From positions 15,849-79,848 of the forward strand of contig VXBA01000151.1 of the NCBI GenBank assembly GCA_013399895.1: 64,000 nucleotides of DNA, written 5' to 3'. The position numbers were made by a program, and so were the translations under genes. Position 1 is the stretch's first letter. Every line of letters starts with the position of its first letter. This DNA is from Serilophus lunatus (taxonomy: Eukaryota > Chordata > Aves > Passeriformes > Eurylaimidae). The notes under the pieces were generated by a model. It was not told the DNA's origin and did no database searches. It saw only the letters and a program-made list of their open reading frames with translations. Positions 48,856 to 59,969 of the stretch are shown here, piece by piece.

Positions 48856-49749
48856 GGATACACAAGAGAAGTTTAAGCATGAAAATTATGCATAAAACTA
48901 GCAAAAAGACCTAGGTGAAATCTTCAGCTGATGTAAAATAGCAAAAAGCATCCATAAAAGTTAAAGGTTTTGTTGCAACACCAATCATAATTATGTTAAC
49001 AAAATTATATAAGGAAATCTGATTGTTTTCCACAGGATTAATTCTGAGTTCCATGCTGAGGTCTGAAATGTTTTGGCCTATTCTATTATTATAAATTTCA
49101 CCACATGAAACTCAAACCTACTGCATTTTTATTTTAGAAAAGAAAGATTACTCCAGCTTTTGGGAAGATGCATAGAGCTAAGCAGATAGAAGAAATTTTT
49201 GTAGAAGTCAAAGTTTATAAACCTAATCTGTATTTTGTTTTTTCCTAAATAAATTAAATATTTAGCATGTGTACTACTCATTCTAAAGGAGCTAAACACA
49301 GTGGGTTTTTTCTTGTCTTTATGTACACGTTGCCTCCAAAGTTATTCTGGGTTTTGATTTAGTTATTCTGGCTGGCTGTCTAAATTGCAACGATTTTTTA
49401 TTAGACTTTCTTTTCATGCAGAAAGAATATATAATAATTAAGATTCAAACATATTCACAGAAATAATTTATCTAATTCTTTACTCATAGCTGAGATTATA
49501 CTTTCTCCAATTAAGTAGAAAAATAAATTCTAGTGATTTTTTAAATTAAATTTTCTTTCATTATTAAAAATTATTTTAAAAATTTATTTAAAAACTAATA
49601 AAAATGGTCAAATGCACAAAACCCTACTTGATGGGAAAAAGAAAAAACAACTGAAAATCTTTGCATTTGAACGTACTGCATTCTCTCCTACAGTGAAAGT
49701 TGTTTAATTTATTTGCTCTGTTTTTGTTGCCTACAAATTTGGATATAAC
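48856..49749. other. AT-rich non-coding stretch
   Basis: Very AT-rich around 49430-49610. No recognisable feature. The minus-strand frame 49624-49845 starts in the next block and has no motif. Confidence 0.5.
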
Positions 49750-50290
49750 TCTCCAGACTCGTTTTGAGTATAGAAAAACAAAAAGCACATATTTATTAAA
49801 GGGCAGGGTACATTGAAAAATTCCAAAAGATGCACTCCAAATCATACAAATTTCATAACTTTATATAATTCTCTAATTACAGATTCAAGGATTACCTCAC
49901 CTGTTCCACCCCATAATCCACCCCATTTTCCACACAAGTTCCACCGTTAGTATACTCCCTTCAAATTGATTTGGGGGTTGTGATACAACGCCTGGTGCCA
50001 GGCACCAACTTTTTTCTTGCTGTGTTCTTTTATTGATTCTCCACTTCTGGAACTGGTTCGAGGCTTGGATCTAACCTCATGGGTTTATTTTGTCTTCTTT
50101 CTCACTCTTTATCAGTCTTTTTACAGGTACAAGCAACCATCTCTGTTTTTACCAAAATTCTTGCCTTGAGAACTAAAATGAATGAGTTCTACAGCTAGCA
50201 CTCTCATTTTAAAATACTTAGTCTAAAATACATAAATTCTCTGGCTAACAATTTCTAATAAAATGCTAATAAGGCTACACTTTAGACCAT
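49750..50290 (-). mobile_element. Possible minus-strand LTR remnant
   Basis: The complement of TTTATTAAAGGGCAGGG (49790s) gives a TAATAAA poly-A-type signal on the minus strand. The block also contains C-rich text (49897-49945) and a perfect 7-bp palindrome TGGTGCC-A-GGCACCA (49993-50007). The mixed composition contrasts with the flanks. I found no reliable termini, and a plus-strand orientation cannot be excluded. Confidence 0.35.
49993..50007. repeat. Perfect 15-bp palindrome
   Basis: TGGTGCC, centre A, GGCACCA. It starts with TGG, as retroviral primer-binding sites do, but I cannot match it to a tRNA end. Confidence 0.85.
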
Positions 50291-50970
50291 TCCTTTAAAA
50301 GTATGGGCAGAGGATCAGTTCAATTTCTTTTGTTTTGAAAAATTACCATAACCATAAAAAGTATAGAGTAACACACCATAGTTTGACATTAAAATTTTTT
50401 TGAAACGTGGGAATATGTCCTGTTTGAAAAGAAATGTTATGACACATCCATATAGGTGGTAGACATGTGATTAATAGACTTTTGTGACTCAAAAATACTG
50501 CTACAGGAAGAATACATCTATTGTCAAAGTAAGAAAATATGTAAATGTGGAGAAACTTACAGAAGTGGGAAATAATGAGGAAATTGCAATCAGTCTTCTC
50601 ATCACCAACCAGAAATAATTAGCACAGCGTGCTACCATTCAGCTGTTGATTAAAGGTATTTGGTTAATATATTTGAAATAATTATGTTCATTCATAAGGC
50701 CCTGTCAGCACTTCTATTAGAAACTATGTCCCTCTGGGTTTTGTACCTTTAAAATTTGTTCAGGAATGCATAGAAAATTCGAGTAGTATGAATTATAGCA
50801 CTTTTAGTCAGATTTGATCAAAGTCATGTATATATGTACTTCAGTATGCTTAAAATTCCAAAGCTCTTTTCTTGCATACTTTGCATATTCTTAGTCTCAA
50901 GTGAAGTAAAAAGAAATTACAGAAGCAAAGGAGAAGGCAAGAACATTCAGAAAATACATCTGGGATTTAT

Positions 50971-50997
50971 AGATATATATATATAAAGTATATATCT
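50971..50997. repeat. AT-rich inverted repeat
   Basis: AGATATATA (50971-50979) pairs with TATATATCT (50989-50997) across nine bases. Likely a by-product of (TA)n sequence. Confidence 0.85.
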
Positions 50998-51024
50998 AAG
51001 GCATTCTGCATACAATTATCATTT

Positions 51025-51048
51025 ATGAATTAATGATCATGAATTAAT
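51025..51048. repeat. Direct repeat ATGAATTAAT-GATC-ATGAATTAAT
   Basis: Two exact 10-bp copies at 51025-51034 and 51039-51048 separated by GATC. Each has a homeodomain-type AATTA core. Confidence 0.9.
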
Positions 51049-53974
51049 TTTCTCTTGTGCTTGGAGATGTTAGCTTTTGATTTATAAAATCTAAATGGTA
51101 GTATTGGCACTAAATCTTTGCACAGAAATATGATTACTTCTTTAGGCTAAGTTGGATCCTTCACGGGAAGACTTAAAATCATCTAGAAATTACTCTAATT
51201 CCTAGTGCTGACATTTGTTAATATACTATTTCGTGCTGAAAAGGCTACTAAAATCTACTGGATTGTTTTTAGAAGGGCTAGACAGTTTTTTATTTAGTTT
51301 GTTGTTGTACTAATGACTGTTGAACACATAATTCACTCTACCAAAAAGTTTTGTATTTGTGGTTGAGCAAATGTATACAAATATTTGTTGGAATTCCAAA
51401 ACACTAAGCACAAGTAATGAATAAGATTTTCATTCACTTGGAAAATGGAAAGAAAATCAAACAAGAAACAGAAAACCCATCTCTTACAGCTGATCTCTCA
51501 ATTACTCCTCTTAAAGCCTAAAATTATTAATGGGACCATTTGTTTTCCTCCATTACTGGTATCAATACTTCATGCTCAATAAATGTTATGACAATAAGGT
51601 TTAATAGAAATGTATGTTCAAAAATCCAAGTTCAACCATGGTGTCATATATAGTTATGGGACTTTTTGTCTGGAAAAACTAGAGGCAAAATACATCTGTA
51701 TAGTTTCAGGACTATGAATTGTAACAGCTATATATTATATGGGATATATATCATATGGGTATGATTTAAACATATCCTTGTATCAGTTGGATCAGTTATC
51801 CTGTCATCATAGCAAAAGATCTTCAGTCCCCTTTATGCTAAATCACATCCTACATACCATCTAAACTCTTTAGGATTTACCAACATCCACATCTACGTCC
51901 TTTGCAAGCCTTTATGGATTCAAGTGATATATTAACCTCATATGACAAGTACTTTATCTAAATGCTTTTATTTCAGAGATTATTTTAAAGTTTATGATTA
52001 ATATCAAGATGAAGCCTGGACACTTGAACTCATAGTCACAGAACAGAAATCTCCCTTCCTGATCTCTGAGATGTTATTTGAGCTACAACACAATTGAAAA
52101 CAAGATCCACTTTCGCTTCATTCCAAATTTACAGAGCTCTTACAGGGATCTGAACATCAGTTTCACACATTTTGGATTAAATTCTAAATGCTTCAGCTAT
52201 GACAGTTAGAAGTAGTTTCTTAGAATTGATCCTTCTTGACTACTTAAATAATCAGGTATTAATTGGACTATTTAAAAGTCAGGCTAACAAGATGTTCACT
52301 TTTAACACTCCACTAACATTAGTCTTATGATAAACAAAACCTTTTATTTTTGTGAATATGAGCCCAAAAGCAACATAATAGTTTGGGGGTTTTTTTGTGA
52401 ATCCTGTTAACACAAGCAGTTTAAAATATACATTGCCCAGCTTCAAAGCAAAGTTGCCTTACTTATGTCTCTCTATATTTATTTTTGACTAGCATCTCAT
52501 AGGTTTCAAGCATCTATGCAGACAACTTCTCAGCCACAGTTGTAATAATCCTAAAGTAACCAAAATAAAGTTGGCTTTATTTTCTGATTCTTTATTCTGT
52601 CCTCATGTTGATGCAAATGAAACTACACTGAGTGCTGCTGAAGTAGCCTTGAGAAGTCTCAGAAGACCGTTTTTTCTCTAACATACTCGGGTGGCCATTT
52701 TGCAAATATTTGTAAAGTGGAGTAGCCCAGTATACTCATTTTTGCATACCTTTACAGAGCCGCATGTAAAGTTGGCAGAAAGAAATGCCAAAACTTCTTG
52801 AAGTCAGGAGAATCTTCTTCGCTATTACACAGATATAATCATAGTGTTACTCTAAAATGTTTTAAAACCTTCCTTTGGCCCTATCTAAACTCTCCTCTCC
52901 TACAAAGCCAAAAGCAGAGGAACAGGCTGAACTTGTTTCGTCAAGTCCTTTTACTACATCCTTATCTGCAGCATCTCATATCTGTGTAAAGAAAACTGCT
53001 GTGTGCTACTCCTACAGCTTATGTTCCCAGAGAACCCTTTTGTAGCCTTTGAAGGCTCTCATATATAATGATTAAAATGACAATTATTTTCCTTAAGTGG
53101 AAGTCTTCAGGTTCATGATGATCTGAGAATGCACTATATAGTTTATTCATAATCTTATGCACAAATTCTCACTCTCACGCATTCTTGAGCTTTTTTCCCC
53201 TTATTGGACTAGCTGGCTGTAACTAACTTCCCATAAGAGACATGTTTCTTCTGCTCATTGATGAATTCTTCTGGAGCGTATTCAGGTAGCCTATGTTATG
53301 TTAGTGAGAAATATTTTTCTAGTTTTGGTTTGGTTTTTTAACAAATTGCAATATCTCTTAAATTTGTGTCTATTTTTTGATACAATTCTTTCTTCTTTTT
53401 ATTGTATTTTTACAATCGCCGTTCATGATCTCCATTGATGACAAGTCGGTCCCTCTGTGCTATAACAAAATTTTCTTAAAAAGACAAGTTACCATGGAGA
53501 AATGTTTTGTAAGGTGTTTTCATCAAGTTTATGATTGCAAAGGATGTAATTGTTCTACCTTCACTCTTAGACCTCTACTTATACTGGTTTAATGAGCTTT
53601 CAGCAATAAGATTTACCATGAGGCCAGCTGGAGAACTATTTCTAACTGTAGCAGCACCAATTCAATTTGACTTTACTATCCGGATTTTAACAGGCGTACA
53701 GCATTACTGAAGACTCTTATAACTGTCAGGATTGTCACTCCACATTTTTATCCTGATGAAAACTAAGAACTTACAGTTGTGCACAGTTGCCACTATGCTG
53801 GAGCTGATAAAATTTTGATTCTTGTTACTGATCGATCCTTTTTTTTTTTTACCTTCATGAAAACATGAAGACTACACCATGGCTGCTCTGTACCTTCTTC
53901 AAGGATGTGAATTTGAAGAGATTTTTAAAACTAGCTAATGTGTCTGAAATTATTTACTGAGAAGGTGTGAGGAA

Positions 53975-54053
53975 GGTGTGCCCATGGCAGGAGGGGTTGG
54001 AACTAGATTGTCTTTAAGATCCCTTTAAACTAAAACCATTCTGTGATTCTATG
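53975..54053 (+). mobile_element. CR1 LINE tail, octamer type
   Basis: A short CR1 end. 'gtgcccatggcaggaggggt' leads into 'tggaactagattgtctttaa' and 'gatccctttaaac', and it finishes with two octamers ATTCTGTG and ATTCTATG (54038-54053). Only the last part of the element was copied or survives. It lacks the 9-bp tandem and belongs to the classical tail type. Confidence 0.9.
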
Positions 54054-57000
54054 AAACACTTGCTGCTGCCTTGATTTTCCTCTTATTGGAATCTTTGTCA
54101 TCTGTTTGAGAAAAAAACTGTCTTCATTTGAAAAAAATTGTATATATTGGCATCAATGAGTGCTATCCCTGGATCAACCATTATCTTCATGATAATAACT
54201 TCAGTAACCAACCTGAAAGAGGAAAAAGAATCTTGCAGCTGTAGGGTGGAGAACTCAAGAGAAGCCAATGGTGGGTGAGTACCTGTTGTTGCTGAATCTC
54301 TCATTCTTTACTCTGATATTAAGTACATCAAAATCATGAATATTTAATAAATCAAACAAGCCTCATCTTGAAATACAGTAATTTAGATTTGTTTCAACCC
54401 ATGGTAGTGAAAGAAATAGCGTAATCCTGGACTAGATCATTAAAATGAATGAAAACCAAAATACTATAGGAGGACTGTGAGATATATGGCAGGATGTAAA
54501 TGTATATGTTTTAGTTATAACAAACAACTCAACTTGAGAAGCACATGAAAAACAAAAATCTCTGACTGTGATCTGTAGTCATGAAGTCTCAGCTAATATA
54601 TCCTTTATTAATATGAATGTTGTCTACTCAGAAGTCCTCTTAGAAAAATCAGTTTACTAAAGAGAGATGCTTTAAAACTCTTTTGGGAAGTTTATGAGGA
54701 CTCATACTGCATCATTGAGTCGGCTTTTGATACTGAAAAACAGCAAGGGATAGACCATCACCACCTCACCTTATATGCCCAACTCACAAGAGTAAGGATT
54801 TGCTCAGACATTCATCAGAGTTGCATGCTAGTGGAACTATCAGAGTTCAGTGTTTTAATTGATATTTCCCCCATCTGTACCCAAATACTGTACTCAAATA
54901 CTACCTAAAGCAGTGTGCTTTCCTGCAATACAGGTCAACATGCTACAAGCATAAAAAATAATTAGGTTGTATCAAATATTTCCATTTTAACATTGTCATT
55001 GCAGGAAAGCAATTATTTTTGAGAGCCGTAAATACTGAGGAAATTAGGTCTGTTATTATTTCTCTAGCTACTGTTTTCTACTCTCCAGAAAAAAAAAAAT
55101 TATATTCTGTCTAGTGATTTTTTTTACCAAATAATTTTTGTCGCCTCTTCAACTTTGCCATAATATTGAAACAACTATATTTTTATTATTATTTTCCATA
55201 AGAATCTAACCTGTACTTCTCTAAGCAGGGAAGGGTTTTTAATTATTTAAAATTAAAATATTTTTCTGTTTAACTTCGTGATTTTTTTTTTCTTCCTATG
55301 GCTTCTAGGTGTAATAGAATAAAGAAAGCAGATAAAATATAGAAAACATCCAAAATGCTAGGAACTAGTCATTAATGACTGTCTCATATCAAGATCTTGG
55401 CCATGGCTTCTGTAGCACAGGTACAGGAGCATGACCAAACAAACTACAAAATCTCTGTGTTTGAGATGTTCTCAGAATCACAAAGCACAGTGCCTACAAG
55501 TCTTTCTGAGTTTTAATTGCCATTTGTATCCTATAGAAGATATTTGTAAAGCTTATAAAGTCTCCTGCTGAGATGAGACTAAATTCAAATTCTACCTTCT
55601 TATCTGCCTTTTTTAATTGATCCAAAACTGATTAATTTACACAGGAAGGAACAGCACTTGTGCATGTGTGTCAATGTCTGTGTAGACTCAAAGAATAAGC
55701 ATAATTTTCATACAATGAATTTCCCTGTATTTTCCCATCAGCATTTTTTGTGAACTGTATTGAAGTTACAGGAAATTTGACCTCTTTAGTCATTACAGCT
55801 AATAAGAAAACAGTAGAGAGCTTCCTTGCCATCTCAGAAGGGCACAAACAGTTCACTTGCTGCAACTGCAGTGTATTTCTATGGGAATATTTCTACTGCT
55901 ATCAATAGAACTAAATAATCATTCTGAACTGTCATGTTCACTAAAGCTGCAGAAATCTTGACCTTTAATCAAGAAGAAGGAGAACCAGAAAACATCATTT
56001 TATTGTAGAGATAATGTTCAATTCACAGTAATGCATATTACAGCTTCAATTCTCTGATGATTACAAAACTTGTTTTTCATTCAGTTGTCTCCTGTAGTAA
56101 TATTTTCTATTTTTAGTTACTAATATATTACTATCATATTTACAAAGGAAGAAAATAAGGTACACTTACAAAAATGGAAAATTTAAAAGATAATTTAAAA
56201 TATGTCTGTATATGGAGGGGAATTTTTAGAATGTTTAGTTTTAGCCCTCTTACCAGGGTACTTACAGACAACTTTCGCTTTTCCCATACAAATCTGATGG
56301 CTCTATTAATCTTTTAACTTATGGCAAAGATATCTACCAGGCCCTGTTCTGTTTTTATCTAATTTTTTTGCTATAGTTTGTGTATCTCAGCACTCAAAAT
56401 TCTTCTCTTTTATTTATGAATCTGTCCTTTTTCATTTATGACATGTGTGTTCTAGATATACCAGAAAAACTTGGATGCCAAACACACCAAGGGACAACTT
56501 ATTGTGATGGTATGAAACAATCTTGGTCCATTTCTCAATCTTTTTACTCCATTTCTTTTCTGTGACTGACCTTAGGATAGTTTTGATCCTGTGTTTTCCC
56601 AATCGCAGATTGCTACATGAATGTATGCCTTGCATAGTAACAGCCACAGACAAAAATGTTGCATTGAAAAATTACAGACAATATTTTGACTAGCTATATA
56701 ATTGTTCTTTCTACTTTAATTTAAAGTAGGGTTGGTTTGACATTTTTTCCTACTTTTGAGGGGGGATGGAGGGGGGAGGGAAAGACAGGTTTTACTTGCT
56801 TTGTGAATTAAAGAAGTCACATTCATTGATAAATTGAATTCACTTTTAAAGATATCTCTTCATGTCGGTACACGGCCTAAAAAATCTAATTTTGATTTTC
56901 AACTGTCCTGTTACAGAAGACAACATGATTAAGCCTTCTCTGAAAAAGTTCTTTCCAGACATACCAAGGGCACAAGCAACAAACAGTACACCCATCAGTT

Positions 57001-59693
57001 CTGTCTGTTTTCTGTTCACCTGGGAGCTGGACAGGTTCTACTGCACTCATGCATATATCAAATAACTTGCACTCAATTCAATATTTAAAATATGTGACTA
57101 TATAAACAAAATCTGTTGTTGAAATTATTTTACTGCTATACTCCTTTCCATAGAGTTTATTCAGCTTTACAGGCCCTGAGCTTACTGCTGGGAGGCTGCT
57201 TGAGAAGGCTACTCCTGTGAGAGAACAGTGAGCTGAGAGCTGGCCAGGGAGTGCAAAGCTGAAAGCATGCTCTTCCACTATGTTCCAGAAGTACAGCAGG
57301 ACTAATGAGGGTGATGGTGATCAGGGCCAAATGCAGACCAGGGATAGCCAGATGATCTGTAGAGATGAATCATGCCTGAGGTCAAGGAGAAAGTCAGCTC
57401 ACTAGGTAAGGTTAGGATCAGCCAGATGAGGCACTGCATAACTGCATTCTTCATCTTAGTATCCTGGAATTTGCAGTCCAAATCTGTTGCTGCCTGACAG
57501 AGTTTTTATTTCAGAAAATATTTCCTGTTGTTTTTTGTTCATTGTATAGTACTATTTCCACAATCAACAACTAGTTCCAAAAAGTCAACATCCAAAAAAA
57601 GAAATTGGATTCCAGGACATTCAGATCAGAAGCAGAAAAGAGTCAGGGTTTTCTGCTTACAAATGTGGCCTCACATCAAGTGACAGTCAACTTAGCCTTG
57701 CAGAAGTTGTCTCCATCTGTTTTCTGCCTAATGAATATTTAATCACCTTTCTGTGAACCACTAAATGTTTAATTAAATTTTAGTATACACATTTCACCCG
57801 TGACTACTGAAAGTTTAATACAAAACTGTCCCCCTAACAGGAACTGAAGCTGATGAATCCTGTTCTCTGTCTCTTGAGTCATCAAGGTGAGTGCTTTAAC
57901 CTCAAGGTAACCTCATGATAGTTTGTGGGCTGCTGTATGGTACAAGTTTGAATTTCCTGAGGAAGTCAAGAGAATTAAAACCATATAAATCAATTCTTGA
58001 GTGAGTGCTCTAGCCTAGGCTATTACATGAAATGGAGTTGCTATCACCACTTCTAGAGATGGTTCAATAGAATGTTCTGTCCACAATTGCACTTTGGGAA
58101 AAAGCTAATTCTGCTTTCTACTTGGAGTGTTTTAAGAACTGCTATGTACCACAGGTCCAGAGGGTTTTTGGTAGGCATAAATCAAGTCTTCTCTATTAGA
58201 TGTACAAAAAAATTCATTACTTCTCAATACAGTGCATCTTGGAGAAGCATAAAGCAGAATAAAGGATTTTTAGAGACAAAACAACTACATAACCCAAGGA
58301 CACAAATATCTGAGGGAACAGTCTGTCTTTTCTCCTTTTTTATTTTTCCCTCAGAGTTGCTGATGATCCATGTGACTGATACTTTTCTTTCTCCTGACAC
58401 AACACTGTTAAGAAAAGAAGGACTATCACATGTAATAAGCATGATCTGGTCGATGCAGTGTTTTCTAAATAGTTAATAATAGGTAATATCCAATGCAATG
58501 TGGTGACAGAGGAAAATCTACCTTATTTAGCTGTCATGGGCAGGAAAGACCTCTTGAAAAAACCTCTTGATCCAATCCTATTCCAAATGTGGTATGTCCT
58601 GAGATATGATATGTTTGGGTTTTTGTTTTTTTTTTTTTCAAAAGTAGTACTGCGTAACATATCTATTTTCCAACTTTTGTGCTATATCCAGTAGATTTGT
58701 GTTGAAGACCTTTCTTGAAAGGAATGAGAAGGATTTGACTAGCTGATGGCCTGTGCATTGGTCTTTGGGCAATATTACAAGAAAATTTCCATATTTCTTT
58801 CATCTCACATCCTTCCCTTGTAAGGTATTATCAGGTGGGAATTCAGAATACAGCTCCTTTACTATCTATAGGATGGTAATAGATATGATATGTTAGGATA
58901 TGATACATCATAATGTCCAAAACATTCATCTCTTAAGACCCTGAAGGAAACAATATAGTTTCTAATGTTAGGTTAGCTGCATTGTTTTGAAAATGTTTTT
59001 TTAATTAAGATACATTCATTAAATTAAGCTGCATTTTAATTTCACATAGAAAATTGTTTCCAGAGTTCTTGTTCTAATTTTTCAAAGCAACAAAATGCAT
59101 AAACAACCTGGTGTCACTCATCTCCTGTTATATTTTGGTGTATGAATTTCTTTTGCTCTTTTTCTACTTTGACTATTACATCAATTTATGATCTCATTTC
59201 AGTTTTATCTCTTTCACTTGCCCTCAAAGAAAGTTTTTCAATTCAGTACTTTCAGTTATTGATATATTCATTCTCCTACCCAGCAATATTTCATTTTTAA
59301 AGGGCAATATAATGCTATTTTCCTCTTAATATTCTATAGAAAATAAACTTTTGAAGTAAACAAAGCCATAATATATGTATAGGTAACCTTAGGTTATTGC
59401 AAGCTTATCTTTCTTGGATTTTAGGAAAACTTAAAGTTTTATTACAAAATATGAAGCTGAGAACAACATCTCATGTTCTGTTTGTTACTAAGGAAATATT
59501 CATTTTCATTAACTTGCACATTTGTTCATTGCCAGACATTGAAACTGTTGAAAAGAAGAATTAGACTTTATTTTGCAAATCCAAATGTAAATGAACAGTC
59601 TGGATTTTTTTTAATACATTATTAGAATCAATCCTGTTGTAACAGTCTGTATTTTGTTTGATAATCTATAAAATTTGAAAGACATGAGTGTTA
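54054..59693. other. AT-rich non-coding stretch
   Basis: About 5.6 kb with no recognised transposon. It contains G-rich purine sequence at 56760-56780 and a GC-richer unidentified patch at 57160-57440. The longest frame, 134 codons at 58072-58476, shows no domain and overlaps a 72-codon minus frame. A T14 run lies near 58626-58639. One exon-like segment (56917-57034) is listed as a finding. Confidence 0.48.
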
Positions 59694-59969
59694 TTTAGGT
59701 TGGATATCAGGAGGGACTTTTTCACAGTGAGAGTGATCTCCCACTGGAATGGGCTTCCCAGGGAGGTGGTGGAGTCCCCGTCCTTGGATGTGTTTAAGAA
59801 TAGGTTAGATGATGAACTTAGTGGTATGGTTTAGATGGTTTAAATGGTTTAGATGGTATAGATGTTAGACTGATGTTGGATAGGTTGTTAACCTAGGTAA
59901 AGGTTGGACTTGATGATCTCCATGGTCTTTTCCAACCTTATTAATTCTGTGTGTGTAATTCTGTGTGTA
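59694..59969 (+). mobile_element. CR1 LINE 3' end, 9-bp-tandem type, well preserved
   Basis: A 5'-truncated copy that begins within the last 45 codons of ORF2. The frame through 59832-59834 (TAG) reads clearly with HWNGLPREVVES and FKNRLDDELSGMV, with no frameshift. The 3' UTR has 'gttggacttgatgatctcca' and 'ttccaacctt', then two units of AATTCTGTGTGT type (59943-59969). It is the least decayed CR1 in the window, so this subfamily is probably the most recently active here. Confidence 0.94.
59826..59861 (+). repeat. Four tandem 9-bp units at the CR1 ORF2 stop
   Basis: ATGGTTTAG (59826-59834), ATGGTTTAA (59835-59843), ATGGTTTAG (59844-59852) and ATGGTATAG (59853-59861). All four read Met-Val-stop in the ORF2 frame. 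Confidence 0.95.

Larger units (their letters stand above)
50291..53974. other. AT-rich non-coding stretch
   Basis: No gene or transposon recognised. It holds an AT-rich hairpin (50971-50997) and a homeodomain-type direct repeat (51025-51048). Frames at 52798-52989 and 53377-53592 are discussed or rejected elsewhere. Confidence 0.5.

Noticed and set aside
56760..56780. G-rich run, possible second G-quadruplex
   Set aside because: Only three G runs of at least three bases lie within range; the fourth is a G pair, so the strict pattern fails.
58072..58476. 134-codon plus-strand frame, the longest in the window
   Set aside because: No domain, no typical codon pattern and no splice or promoter context. 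A minus-strand frame of 72 codons overlaps it. In AT-rich DNA of this size one frame of this length is expected.
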